This document shows, one piece after another, positions 33,983 through 42,917 of a stretch of DNA of 49,298 nucleotides. Location of the stretch: positions 1 through 49,298 of the forward strand of contig DCBP01000035.1 of the NCBI GenBank assembly GCA_002314055.1. The letters are read 5' to 3'. Position 1 is the first letter of the stretch. Every line of letters starts with the position of its first letter. This DNA is from Prevotella sp. UBA1104 (lineage in GTDB: Bacteria > Bacteroidota > Bacteroidia > Bacteroidales > Bacteroidaceae). Under the pieces are notes generated by a model that was not told the DNA's origin, did no database searches, and was given only the letters and a program-made list of their open reading frames with translations. A program made the position numbers and the translations under genes.

Positions 33983-36439
33983 TCATTTCTTGTCATCTTC
34001 AATGTCAAAATGTATAGGATTCTCAACAATCTCGTCAGTAAGTGCGAATTTCCATACATCAAGTACATTTTCGACATAATGGAATGAAACTCCTTTGAGA
34101 TAGATGTCGGGAATCTCATCAATATCCTTTTTGTTCTCTTGACACATTACGATGTCAGTTATTCCAGCCCGTTTGGCAGCAAGAATTTTTTCTTTGATGC
34201 CTCCCACGGGTAGCACCTTGCCACGGAGAGTTATTTCTCCAGTCATCGCTGTATTTTTTCTTACCTTCCTCTGTGTCAACGCAGATGCAATGGAAGTAGC
34301 TATCGTAATACCTGCTGACGGTCCGTCTTTTGGGGTGGCACCTTCTGGCACATGAATATGTATATTCCAATTATCGAAGATTCTGTAGTCAATTCCAAGA
34401 ACATCAGAGTGTGCCTTGACAAATTCGAGGGCGAGCATTGCCGACTCCTTCATCACATCCCCGAGATTACCAGTCAGTGTAAGTTTAGAACCTTTTCCTT
34501 TGCTTAGGCTGGTCTCGATAAACAGAATTTCTCCTCCAACACTTGTCCAAGCCAGTCCTGTTACAACTCCTGCATAGTCATTACCCTGGTAAATATCGCG
34601 ATAGAATGGAGCTTTGCCAAGTAGATGTTCTATATCCTTTGGAGTTATATGCGAGATTTCAAGAGAGCCGTTCTTTGCTTTCTCAAAAGCAATTTTGCGC
34701 AGAGCCTTGTTAATTTGTTTTTCCAATTGTCTAACGCCACTTTCTCTCGTATATTGTTCGATGATTTTTTCTGTAGCCGACTTTGTGAATGTCAGTTTTT
34801 TCTCATCTCCCAGTCCTGTATTGTTTTTTTCTTTTGGGATAAGATGTCTCTTGGCAATTTCCTGCTTTTCCTCTGTGATGTATCCGCTGATTTCTATAAT
34901 CTCCATTCTGTCGAGCAGAGGTCGTGGAATTGTATTTAGATCATTAGCCGTAGCAATAAACAAGACTTTAGACAAGTCGTAATCTACATCAATGTAATTA
35001 TCATGAAAAGCCTTGTTCTGTTCCGGGTCAAGAACTTCAAGCAGAGCAGATGAAGGATCTCCGTTTACTGTATTTGTAGTAATTTTGTCGATTTCGTCTA
35101 AGATGAAAACCGGATTTGAAGAACCCACTTTTTGTAGATTCTTTATGATTCTTCCCGGCATTGCTCCGATGTAAGTCCTTCTGTGTCCTCTAATTTCAGA
35201 CTCGTCGTGAAGTCCTCCCAGAGATATTCTGGCGTATTTCCTCCCCAATGCTTTTGCAATACTTTTTCCAAGACTTGTTTTTCCAACTCCAGGAGGTCCA
35301 TACAGGCATATAATTGGAGACTTTAGGTCATTCCTAAGTTTCAACACGGCAATATACTCCAGAATTCTTTCCTTTACTTTTTCCATTCCATAATGGTCAG
35401 AGTCAAGAGTTCTTTTTGCCTTGTCAATGTTTAAGTCATCTTTAGTGTATTCGTTCCACGGCAGAGAAACTAAAGTTTGCAGATAAGTAAGCTGTACATT
35501 ATATTCTGGACTTTGCTGGTTAAGCAAGTCCAGTTTCTCCAGTTCTTTATTGAAGACTTCTGCAGTTTCTTTGCTCCATGATTTAGTCTTAGCCTTTTCT
35601 ACAAGTTCCTTGCGCTCAGGCGTACCCTCTCCAGAACCGAGTTCTTCTTTTATGTTCTTTATCTGCTGCTGCAAGAAATACTCGCGCTGTTGCTCATCGA
35701 GGTCTTCCCTTGTCTTGCTTCTGATGTCTTGTCGGAGTTTTAGCAGTTGCATTTCCCTGTTAAGGAGTTTTAGCAAGCCGAAAACACGTTCTTTCATGGA
35801 ATTCATGAAAAGAAGTTTTGCTTTATCTTCTGTAGAGAAAGGCAAGTTGGAACAAATATAATTTATCAGAATAACATTGTTGTTGGTATTCTGTAAGGCA
35901 AACATAGCTTCGTTAGGAATCTCGTCATTTTGTCTTACGAATGTCATCGACGTTTTTCTGAGATCATCCATAGCTTCTTTGAAGACATTGTCTTCTTTTT
36001 CAGGCATAGTTTCTTGGGCGTCAGAAACCGAACCGATAAGGTAAGGCCTGTCTTTCTTTATGCTTTCGAGAGTACATCTTCCGAGTGCTTGTACAATAAC
36101 AGTAATATTATTTCCTTGTCCTGGAATATCCAGTGTCCTTACAATTTTTGCGTATACGCCGTAGTGGTACAAATCATCGAATTTAGGATTCTCTGTGTCA
36201 ACTTCTTTTTGGCAGAAAACAGCAAAGATAGCATTCTTTCTTTTTTTTTGCATTACTTCAATGAGTTTCATGCTTTGTTTTCTACCTATGATGATAGGAG
36301 ACACGACACCCGGAAACATCATAAGGTTTCTTGTTGCCAATACCGGCAAATCTCCTTCAATCTTTTCGTTGAAGAGATTTTTTATATCACCATCGAAGTC
36401 CGCGATCATAGAAAATGTGCCGCTCATGTATTTGTTCAT
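33983..36439 (-). CDS. lon: ATP-dependent Lon protease
   Basis: An 818-residue cytoplasmic AAA+ serine protease that degrades misfolded and regulatory proteins. The N-terminal substrate-binding domain (about 1-240) includes a coiled coil. The AAA+ module follows with Walker A GPPGVGKT and Walker B VFILDEIDK. The protease domain has the catalytic Ser in PKDGPSAG and the Lys in GGIKEKILAAKRAG. Length is normal. Two Met codons near the start (1 and 5) are both possible. A TAACTTTG -7 box lies upstream; tgt follows 39 bases downstream. Confidence 0.97.
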   Translation of the reverse strand: MNKYMSGTFSMIADFDGDIKNLFNEKIEGDLPVLATRNLMMFPGVVSPIIIGRKQSMKLIEVMQKKRKNAIFAVFCQKEVDTENPKFDDLYHYGVYAKIVRTLDIPGQGNNITVIVQALGRCTLESIKKDRPYLIGSVSDAQETMPEKEDNVFKEAMDDLRKTSMTFVRQNDEIPNEAMFALQNTNNNVILINYICSNLPFSTEDKAKLLFMNSMKERVFGLLKLLNREMQLLKLRQDIRSKTREDLDEQQREYFLQQQIKNIKEELGSGEGTPERKELVEKAKTKSWSKETAEVFNKELEKLDLLNQQSPEYNVQLTYLQTLVSLPWNEYTKDDLNIDKAKRTLDSDHYGMEKVKERILEYIAVLKLRNDLKSPIICLYGPPGVGKTSLGKSIAKALGRKYARISLGGLHDESEIRGHRRTYIGAMPGRIIKNLQKVGSSNPVFILDEIDKITTNTVNGDPSSALLEVLDPEQNKAFHDNYIDVDYDLSKVLFIATANDLNTIPRPLLDRMEIIEISGYITEEKQEIAKRHLIPKEKNNTGLGDEKKLTFTKSATEKIIEQYTRESGVRQLEKQINKALRKIAFEKAKNGSLEISHITPKDIEHLLGKAPFYRDIYQGNDYAGVVTGLAWTSVGGEILFIETSLSKGKGSKLTLTGNLGDVMKESAMLALEFVKAHSDVLGIDYRIFDNWNIHIHVPEGATPKDGPSAGITIATSIASALTQRKVRKNTAMTGEITLRGKVLPVGGIKEKILAAKRAGITDIVMCQENKKDIDEIPDIYLKGVSFHYVENVLDVWKFALTDEIVENPIHFDIEDDKK

Positions 36440-36489
36440 ATACTGTATTTATTTTGTAATCTTGTAAAATTATAGTGCAAAATATTTTG

Positions 36490-36497
36490 CAAAGTTA
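36490..36497 (-). promoter_or_regulatory. -7 box of lon
   Basis: On the minus strand TAACTTTG, a perfect TAnnTTTG match, about 50 bases before the lon ATG. The -33 element is not convincing. No heat-shock-type inverted repeat (CIRCE) was seen. Confidence 0.5.
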
Positions 36498-36620
36498 ACC
36501 TTTTTTTTTCAGACTAAAAAGTCTTCTGCTCTTATTTAAATAAAAATAAGCTTTATGGAATTCTAAACAGGTAAAAGCCTTTTGTTTGTATTCGAATAAA
36601 ATGCGATTTGCAATTTTTTG

Positions 36621-37328
36621 CTACAAGTAAAATTCTGATGTTATGTCAGAGTACCATTTCGTTCTATTCCCCTTACCGTCGTCAATACTTTCCTCTGAAG
36701 CATAATACTCAAATTCCGAACTTTTAGAATATGACATTAGAACCCTTTTTGCTTCTTTTCTCGGTACTGTTTTGATTGAACATTTTTTTATTCTGTTAAG
36801 TCCGCATAAATAAGCAGCTTCTTCAAAATCCGGAAGACAATTTGTTGGGATTATAGCCGAGAAAATTCCTTTGTCAGTAAGTAAACGCTGTACTCCGTGA
36901 AAGAGCTCTTGGTATTTTAACTTAGAGGCATGTCGTGCTGTTGTGCGCTGGTCGTCAGGGCAAAGTAGAGAGTTGACGAAGAATGGCGGATTGCATACAA
37001 TTGCATCGTAAGTCTCTTCTTTGCAGCTCTTTTCGTAATCTTGCAGTGAAGCGCATATTGTAGAAATTCGCATGGCAAACGGTGAATCGGTAAAGTTAGC
37101 TTCCGCCTGTTGGCAAGCCTTTTCGTCTATATCTATAGCCGTAATGTTGGCATTAGGAAAGCGCTGTGCCATCATTAGCGCGATAAGTCCGGTGCCAGTG
37201 CCTATATCGAGAATCCTTTCGCCTCCAGATGCCCATGCTCCAAGTAGTGTGCCGTCAGTTCCTACTTTCATTGCACAGATGTCCTGATAGACAGTAAATT
37301 GTTTAAAGCGAAAGAAATTGTTTGACAT
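36621..37328 (-). CDS. trmN6: tRNA1(Val) (adenine(37)-N6)-methyltransferase
   Basis: A 235-residue SAM-dependent N6-adenine methyltransferase of the TrmN6/YfiC type. The N-terminal FRFKQFTVYQD and MKVGTDGTLLGAWA stretch is typical. The SAM loop LDIGTGTGLIALMMAQ is near 40-55 and the catalytic NPPF motif (CNPPFF) near 114. Known relatives methylate A37 of valine tRNA. Its upstream region carries a tandem 24-bp duplication next to the lipid kinase stop codon. Confidence 0.9.
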   Translation of the reverse strand: MSNNFFRFKQFTVYQDICAMKVGTDGTLLGAWASGGERILDIGTGTGLIALMMAQRFPNANITAIDIDEKACQQAEANFTDSPFAMRISTICASLQDYEKSCKEETYDAIVCNPPFFVNSLLCPDDQRTTARHASKLKYQELFHGVQRLLTDKGIFSAIIPTNCLPDFEEAAYLCGLNRIKKCSIKTVPRKEAKRVLMSYSKSSEFEYYASEESIDDGKGNRTKWYSDITSEFYL

Positions 37329-37349
37329 TCTTTTGTGGTGTTAAAGGTC

Positions 37350-37397
37350 GTTTTTTTTGTTGCTTAACGAGTTGTTTTTTTTGTTGCTTAACGAGTT
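37350..37397. repeat. Tandem duplication of 24 bp
   Basis: Two identical adjacent copies (37350-37373 and 37374-37397), each an eight-T run followed by GTTGCTTAACGAGTT. The second copy ends exactly at the stop codon of the lipid kinase gene. The T-runs make copy-number slippage likely. Confidence 0.9.
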
Positions 37398-38432
37398 TTA
37401 TTTATTCAGTTTTTTCAGGAGCATCTTGTTAATCGTCTGTATATGCTTGCCTTGTTTCGTAATGTCAGTCCTGACGGCATTTATGTCGTTCAGAATTTCG
37501 CAGAAAGCATTCTGTACGGCATTTGGTCGTCGTCTTGATTTGTCTGCAAAAGGATTTACGATGATTTTAATACCTTTGCTTACAACATTTATGTCTATTT
37601 CTTCCGGTCCCATAATCGGGTCGCCGTCGTAATGTATAACTCCTGGTTTCTCTCGTACGACATGGAGTTTTTTCGACTTGAAAGTCTTGATTTTCGTATT
37701 TTTGTTAAGAGTCTTGTTAAACATGTCGATGCTAATTTGCGGTGCATCCAGCATGTCGAGAGGATCCATAACGATGACGTCCAGCAGTCCGTCGCTCATT
37801 GATGCTTGGGGGGCTATATAGGCGTTGTTTCCATATTGAGATGCGTTGGCGCATGAAACGAGAAAAGCCTTTTGCGTAATGTTGAATTCTTCCGATTTTA
37901 TGGTGTAAGTCTCAGGCTCGTATTTTATTCCCTCTTTCAGGATATTTTCAAGATAGGTTACAGGACCTCTTTTACCAGCCTGAGCAAATTTCATACTTAT
38001 ATATGCGTCAAATCCCATTCCACACGTGCAGAAGAAAGGATGAGAGTCAATAGTCCCATAGTCCAAATCGTGTATGTCATACTGGTTTATGACGGAAATG
38101 GCCTTTCTGATTTCCATCGGTAGCATTAAGTGGCGTGCAAGTCCATTTCCCGAGCCGCACGGGATAATTCCCAGGGCAGTGTCAGATTGTATCAGTGCTT
38201 TTCCCACTTCGTTCACTGTGCCGTCGCCGCCGATGGCAACGACAGCGTCAATACCGTCGGTTTTAGCCTTCAAAGCTATTTCTGTTGCATTTCCTGCATA
38301 TTTCGTACATTCGACAGAGTATGAAAATTTACTCTTGTCGAGATATTTCTCGATAAGTCCAGGAATTCCAGCCTTGCTAACTGTGCCGGAAATAGGGTTC
38401 ATTATGAATATTATATTCTTCTTATTCGGCAT
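37398..38432 (-). CDS. Diacylglycerol/sphingoid-type lipid kinase
   Basis: A 344-residue kinase of the DAGK_cat family. Key motifs are NPISG (12-16), GGDGTVNE (68-75) and PCGSGNGLAR (91-100). The family includes diacylglycerol, sphingosine and ceramide kinases. I take the ATG at 38432, not an in-frame TTG 36 bases upstream, because the -7 box TACTTTTG (38446-38439) lies between the two. Transcription would then begin almost at the ATG, giving a leaderless or near-leaderless mRNA. The gene is divergent from serine palmitoyltransferase, so a sphingoid or ceramide substrate is possible; this is inference. Confidence 0.88.
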   Translation of the reverse strand: MPNKKNIIFIMNPISGTVSKAGIPGLIEKYLDKSKFSYSVECTKYAGNATEIALKAKTDGIDAVVAIGGDGTVNEVGKALIQSDTALGIIPCGSGNGLARHLMLPMEIRKAISVINQYDIHDLDYGTIDSHPFFCTCGMGFDAYISMKFAQAGKRGPVTYLENILKEGIKYEPETYTIKSEEFNITQKAFLVSCANASQYGNNAYIAPQASMSDGLLDVIVMDPLDMLDAPQISIDMFNKTLNKNTKIKTFKSKKLHVVREKPGVIHYDGDPIMGPEEIDINVVSKGIKIIVNPFADKSRRRPNAVQNAFCEILNDINAVRTDITKQGKHIQTINKMLLKKLNK

Positions 38433-38438
38433 AATGTG

Positions 38439-38446
38439 CAAAAGTA
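38439..38446 (-). promoter_or_regulatory. -7 box of the lipid kinase gene
   Basis: On the minus strand TACTTTTG, a perfect match, only 7 bases before the ATG. It excludes the upstream TTG as a start and suggests a leaderless transcript. Confidence 0.5.
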
Positions 38447-38539
38447 ATAATTTCCGTAATAAAAGCAATTAAAAAAGGATATATTTTCTCCAATAATGAA
38501 TATTTCTTTATAAAACGCTAATATTTCAATGAAAATTTG

Positions 38540-38547
38540 TATCTTTG
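38540..38547 (+). promoter_or_regulatory. -7 box of serine palmitoyltransferase gene
   Basis: TATCTTTG, a perfect TAnnTTTG match, 43 bases before the ATG at 38591. No TTTG at the usual -33 position. Confidence 0.5.
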
Positions 38548-38590
38548 CAGCCAGTATTATAAAAAGTAGTTTACTACACCTATATAAATA

Positions 38591-39781
38591 ATGGGACTTT
38601 TACAAGAGAAATACAAGAATTATCGTGTGCCGCAGAAATATATGGAAGCGGGCATTTACCCATATTTCCGTGAAATAACAGGAAAACAGGGTACAGAAGT
38701 GCAGATGGACGGACATAAAGTGTTGATGTTCGGTTCGAATGCGTACACCGGTCTGGTTGGCGATCCACGTGTGGAGGCAGCTGCGAAAGCTGCTATCGAC
38801 CAATACGGAACGGGATGTGCAGGAAGCAGATTCTTGAACGGTACGCTGGATTTGCATGTAAAGTTAGAAAAAGAACTTGCAGAATATGAGCATAAAGATG
38901 ATGCGCTCTGCTTTTCCACAGGATTTTTCGTAAATGCTGGTGTCCTTGCCGTGGTTTGTGGCAGGGAGGATTATATAATCTGCGACGAGCGTGACCATGC
39001 AAGTATCGTAGACGGAAGGCGTCTCTCGTTTGCAACATGCCTGAAGTACAAGCATAATGACATGGAGGATCTTGAGAAGCAGCTCAAGAAATGTCGTCCG
39101 GAGGCTGTAAAGCTTATCGTGGTCGACGGCGTTTTCTCTATGGAAGGCGATTTGGCAAACTTGCCGGAAATTGTACGTCTCAAGAAGAAGTACAATGCCT
39201 CGATTATGGTCGATGAAGCCCACGGCTTGGGAGTATTCGGCAAAGAGGGTAGGGGAGTCTGCGACCATTTCGGAGTAACAGACGACGTAGACCTCATTAT
39301 GGGTACTTTCTCAAAAAGTCTTGCAAGTATTGGCGGTTTTATTGCAGGAGACAAGGATACAATAAATTACTTGCGTCATACAGTACGTACGTATATTTTC
39401 AGTGCTTCCAACACTCCTTCAGCAACTGCTGCAGCAATGGAAGCTTTACACATCATACGCAAGGAGCCGGAAAGAATCGAGCGCCTGTGGGATGTTACGA
39501 ATTTTGCTCTGAAGCGTTTCCGCGAGGAAGGATTCGAGATTGGCGATACAGAGAGCCCTATAATTCCTTTGTATGTCCGCGATCCGGAGAAAACATTCCT
39601 TGTAACAAAGCTCGCTTTCGATGCAGGTGTGTTTATCAATCCTGTAATTCCTCCAGCATGTGCACCTCAAGATACTCTCGTGCGTTTTGCTTTGATGGCA
39701 ACACACACCAAAGAGCAAGTTGAGAGGGGTGTCATGGCTCTGAAGAAGATCTTTGTTGAGCAAGGCATTATTAAAAATTAG
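38591..39781 (+). CDS. spt: Serine palmitoyltransferase (alpha-oxoamine synthase family)
   Basis: A 396-residue PLP-dependent enzyme of the AONS/KBL/SPT family. The PLP lysine is Lys242 in GTFSKSLASIGG, the PLP-stacking His is His136 in RDHASIV, and the DEAHG motif is at 208-212. Bacteroidota use such an enzyme to join serine and an acyl-CoA as the first step of sphingolipid synthesis. It lacks the glycine preference signs I could check by eye, so 2-amino-3-ketobutyrate CoA ligase (kbl) or BioF remain alternatives. The absence of bio or tdh genes and the neighbouring lipid kinase favour SPT. It ends at a repeat-rich spacer. Confidence 0.8.
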   Translation: MGLLQEKYKNYRVPQKYMEAGIYPYFREITGKQGTEVQMDGHKVLMFGSNAYTGLVGDPRVEAAAKAAIDQYGTGCAGSRFLNGTLDLHVKLEKELAEYEHKDDALCFSTGFFVNAGVLAVVCGREDYIICDERDHASIVDGRRLSFATCLKYKHNDMEDLEKQLKKCRPEAVKLIVVDGVFSMEGDLANLPEIVRLKKKYNASIMVDEAHGLGVFGKEGRGVCDHFGVTDDVDLIMGTFSKSLASIGGFIAGDKDTINYLRHTVRTYIFSASNTPSATAAAMEALHIIRKEPERIERLWDVTNFALKRFREEGFEIGDTESPIIPLYVRDPEKTFLVTKLAFDAGVFINPVIPPACAPQDTLVRFALMATHTKEQVERGVMALKKIFVEQGIIKN

Positions 39782-39802
39782 GAATTAGGAAATAGGAATT
39801 AG

Positions 39803-39845
39803 GAATGCGAGTTACTTTGTCAGTTAAGCAAGGTAACTCGCATTC
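39803..39845 (+). terminator. Long hairpin after spt
   Basis: A 17-bp stem with one G-T wobble: GAATGCGAGTTACTTTG (39803-39819) with CAAGGTAACTCGCATTC (39829-39845), and a 9-base loop. The heptamer repeats on both sides (AATTAGG left, CCTAATT right) are also complementary and can lengthen the stem. There is no immediate T-run, but it probably ends spt transcription. Confidence 0.6.
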
Positions 39846-39858
39846 TTCATTAAAAAAA

Positions 39859-39949
39859 TCCTAATTCCTAATTCCTCATTCCTAATTCCTAATTCCTCAT
39901 TCCTAATTCCTAATTCAGAAAAGTTCCTAATTCCTAATTCCTAATTATT
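39859..39949. repeat. CCTAATT heptamer tandem repeat
   Basis: Repeated CCTAATT/CCTCATT heptamers. Two perfect copies of a 21-bp unit (39859-39879 and 39880-39900) are followed by a partial third copy and more heptamers to about 39947. The reverse complement (AATTAGG) also occurs at 39782-39805, at the end of spt. Confidence 0.9.
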
Positions 39950-39961
39950 AGAAAGGAGCTT

Positions 39962-39992
39962 AATGTAACATGTAACAATGTAACAATGTAAC
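39962..39992. repeat. AATGTAAC tandem repeat
   Basis: Four units in a row: AATGTAAC, ATGTAAC, AATGTAAC, AATGTAAC. A simple tandem repeat of unknown role. Confidence 0.85.
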
Positions 39993-40071
39993 ATTTTTGA
40001 TTTGGAAGAGTAGAAGACGAGTGGGAGAGATGAAGAACTAAATCCGAAACATGAATAAATTGATTGATAAA

Positions 40072-40103
40072 TTTGTCATATACATCGGAAATAGCTAACT
40101 TTG
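40072..40103 (+). promoter_or_regulatory. Promoter of valS
   Basis: TTTG (40072-40075), exactly 20 bases, then TAACTTTG (40096-40103). Both elements and spacing match the Bacteroidota consensus. Transcription would start near 40110, leaving a leader of about 108 bases; no T-box motif was found in it. Confidence 0.75.
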
Positions 40104-40217
40104 CACTATTCTTTGTAAATTATTGGAAAGCATAGATATGGAGAGTTCCAGCAGCTGTCGACAATAATTATATTAAAGATTTTCATACAGATAATTAAAA
40201 ACAAAATATATAAACAA

Positions 40218-42908
40218 ATGGAATTAGCAAGCAAGTATGACCCACAGGCTGTGGAGTCGAAATGGTATCAGTATTGGCTTGACAATAAACTTTTCAGTAG
40301 TAAGCCAGATGGGCGAGAGCCTTACACAGTAGTTATTCCGCCACCAAACGTGACCGGTGTGCTCCATATGGGTCACATGTTGAACAATACGATCCAGGAC
40401 ATTCTTGTGAGAAGAGCAAGAATGGAAGGAAAAAATGCGTGCTGGGTTCCAGGAACCGACCATGCCTCGATTGCAACAGAGGCAAAAGTCGTAAACAAAC
40501 TTGCTCAGCAGGGGATAAAGAAAACAGATCTGACCCGTGAGGAGTTTCTTAAGCACGCTTGGGCTTGGACCGAGGAGCATGGAGGCATAATCCTCAAGCA
40601 GCTTCGTAAGCTCGGTGCCAGCTGCGATTGGGACCGTACGGCTTTCACCATGGACGACATTCGTTCGAAGAGCGTCATAAAGGTATTCTGCGACCTTTAT
40701 AACAAGGGTCTGATTTATCGTGGCGTCCGTATGGTAAACTGGGATCCGAAGGCCCAGACAGCACTTTCCGACGAGGAGGTCATCTATAAAGACGAACATT
40801 CCAAACTTTACTATCTGAAATATAGAGTAGTAGAAAGTGACGTGAAGAAAGTCAGCGACGGCAACATAATGCATAAAGACGAAAAAGGCTATTATGCAGT
40901 AGTGGCTACAACTCGTCCGGAAACCATTATGGGCGATACGGCAATGTGTATAAATCCGAATGACGAGAAAAACACTTGGCTAAAGGGAAAGCACGTTGTC
41001 GTTCCGTTGGTAGGAAGAGAAATCCCTGTAATCGAGGATGATTATGTGGACATAGAATTCGGTACCGGTTGCCTGAAAGTAACTCCTGCCCATGATATAA
41101 ACGACCATGCCCTTGGCTTGAAGCACAACCTTGAGACAATTGACATTTTCAACGACAACGGAACAATAAGCGAAGCAGCCGGCATGTATGTAGGTATGGA
41201 CCGCATGGACGTTCGCAAGCAGATAGAGCAAGACCTAAAGGCAGCAGGCTTGATGGAAAAAGTAGAAGACTACAATAATAAGGTAGGTTTCTCAGAGCGT
41301 ACAAATGTTCCTATTGAGCCAAAACTTTCCACCCAGTGGTTCCTGTCGATGAAGCATTTTGCAGACATCGCTCTGCCACCGGTAATGGACGACGACATTC
41401 AGTTCTATCCTTCAAAATACAAGAATACTTATCGTCATTGGCTGGAGAACATCAAAGACTGGTGCATCAGCCGTCAGTTGTGGTGGGGACATAGAATACC
41501 TGCATATTATTTCACGACAGCCGACGGTAAGCGCGACTTCGTCGTGGCAGAAAACATCGATGAGGCTCTGAAGGCAGCACAAGAGAAAAATGCCAACTTG
41601 TCGGCAGCCGATCTTGAGCAAGACAGCGACTGTCTTGACACATGGTTCTCTTCTTGGCTATGGCCAATATCTTTGTTTAACGGAATCCTTGACCCTGACA
41701 ATGAAGAGATAAAATACTATTATCCGACGTGCGACCTCGTAACCGGTCCAGACATCATCTTCTTCTGGGTTGCCAGAATGATTATGGCAGGCTACGAGTA
41801 TCGTGGCAAAATGCCATTCAAGCATGTCTACTTCACGGGAATCGTTCGCGACAAGCTCGGACGCAAGATGTCCAAGAGTCTTGGCAATTCTCCAGACCCG
41901 CTCAATCTTATCGACAAATACGGTGCCGATGGCGTGAGAATGGGAATGATGCTCTCTGCACCGGCAGGTAACGACATCCTTTTCGATGAAAGTCTTTGTG
42001 AGCAGGGACGAAACTTCAACAACAAGATTTGGAACGCCTTCCGTCTTGTCAAGGGATGGAGCGTATCAGACGGAGAACAGCCTGAAGCAAACAAGATAGC
42101 CGTAAAATGGTTTGAGGCTAAGTTGCGCCAGACAAGCCAGGAGGTTGACGACCTGTTCAGCAAGTATCGTATTTCAGAGGCTCTAATGACCGTCTACCGA
42201 CTCTTCTGGGATGAGTTCTCAAGTTGGTATCTGGAGATGGTGAAGCCAGCCTACGGCCAGCCTATCGACACAGCTACATATAATGCAACACTGTCATTCT
42301 TCGAGAATCTGCTGAAGATGCTTCATCCTTTCATGCCGTTCATAACCGAAGAGTTATGGCAGCACATCTATGAGCGTAAGGATGGCGAGTCAATAATGCG
42401 CGTAAAGCTTGAAATCCCTGTTCCTACAGCCGACGACCTTCGTCTGGTCAGCGACATCGAGAACGTCAAGCAGGTAGTTGCCGGTGTCCGCACAGTGCGC
42501 AATCAGAAGAACATTCCTAACAAGGATGCGATGAAGCTGCAGGCAATAGGCGAGAACAGTCTCTCGCAGTATGACAGTGTCGTTTCGAAGATGGCAAACC
42601 TGAGCAGTATTGATGTTGTTACTGAAAAAGACAGTACTTCTGCCGCCTTTATGGTTGGAACGCTTGAGTATGCAGTTCCTCTTGGCGACATGATAGACAT
42701 CGATGCTGAGATAGAGAAGCAGGAAGCTCAACTGAAGCACCTTGAAGGTTTCCTTGCCGGTGTCAAGAAGAAACTCTCTAATGAGCGTTTCGTTGCAAAT
42801 GCTCCAGAGGCAGTCGTTGCCCTTGAGCGCAAAAAGCAGAGCGACAGTGAAGAGAAGATAGCTGCCTTGAAAGACAGCATTGCCTCTTTGAAGCAGAAGA
42901 AACAATGA
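40218..42908 (+). CDS. valS: Valyl-tRNA synthetase
   Basis: An 896-residue class I synthetase charging tRNA-Val. The HIGH motif is HMGH in PPPNVTGVLHMGHMLN (about 42-57), and the KMSKS loop appears as GRKMSKSLGNSPDPL near 551-565. The editing domain with TTRPETIMGDTA (near 230) is intact. The C-terminal ~70 residues form the coiled-coil tRNA-binding arm (EIEKQEAQLKHLEGFLAGVKKKL). Length is normal. Codon use is more GC-rich than in genes to its left. Followed by two terminators. Confidence 0.98.
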   Translation: MELASKYDPQAVESKWYQYWLDNKLFSSKPDGREPYTVVIPPPNVTGVLHMGHMLNNTIQDILVRRARMEGKNACWVPGTDHASIATEAKVVNKLAQQGIKKTDLTREEFLKHAWAWTEEHGGIILKQLRKLGASCDWDRTAFTMDDIRSKSVIKVFCDLYNKGLIYRGVRMVNWDPKAQTALSDEEVIYKDEHSKLYYLKYRVVESDVKKVSDGNIMHKDEKGYYAVVATTRPETIMGDTAMCINPNDEKNTWLKGKHVVVPLVGREIPVIEDDYVDIEFGTGCLKVTPAHDINDHALGLKHNLETIDIFNDNGTISEAAGMYVGMDRMDVRKQIEQDLKAAGLMEKVEDYNNKVGFSERTNVPIEPKLSTQWFLSMKHFADIALPPVMDDDIQFYPSKYKNTYRHWLENIKDWCISRQLWWGHRIPAYYFTTADGKRDFVVAENIDEALKAAQEKNANLSAADLEQDSDCLDTWFSSWLWPISLFNGILDPDNEEIKYYYPTCDLVTGPDIIFFWVARMIMAGYEYRGKMPFKHVYFTGIVRDKLGRKMSKSLGNSPDPLNLIDKYGADGVRMGMMLSAPAGNDILFDESLCEQGRNFNNKIWNAFRLVKGWSVSDGEQPEANKIAVKWFEAKLRQTSQEVDDLFSKYRISEALMTVYRLFWDEFSSWYLEMVKPAYGQPIDTATYNATLSFFENLLKMLHPFMPFITEELWQHIYERKDGESIMRVKLEIPVPTADDLRLVSDIENVKQVVAGVRTVRNQKNIPNKDAMKLQAIGENSLSQYDSVVSKMANLSSIDVVTEKDSTSAAFMVGTLEYAVPLGDMIDIDAEIEKQEAQLKHLEGFLAGVKKKLSNERFVANAPEAVVALERKKQSDSEEKIAALKDSIASLKQKKQ

Positions 42909-42917
42909 TAAGGAAAG

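Larger units (their letters stand above)
39782..40217. other. 436-base repeat-rich spacer between spt and valS
   Basis: No gene seen. It contains a long hairpin (39803-39845), CCTAATT heptamers, a short AATGTAAC repeat and the valS promoter with a leader of about 110 bases. Confidence 0.7.

Noticed and set aside
38433..38468. TTG start adding 12 residues to the lipid kinase
   Set aside because: The extra codons overlap the -7 box, and the family begins at the ATG-encoded MPNKKNIIF.
38591..39781. Calling the gene kbl or bioF
   Set aside because: No tdh or biotin genes nearby; the Bacteroidota context and neighbouring lipid kinase favour serine palmitoyltransferase, though the alternatives are not excluded.
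39782..39949. Possible CRISPR array
   Set aside because: Units are 7-21 bases in direct succession without unique spacers, and no cas genes are near.
40104..40217. T-box or other riboswitch before valS
   Set aside because: No conserved motif or competing hairpins seen in the leader.
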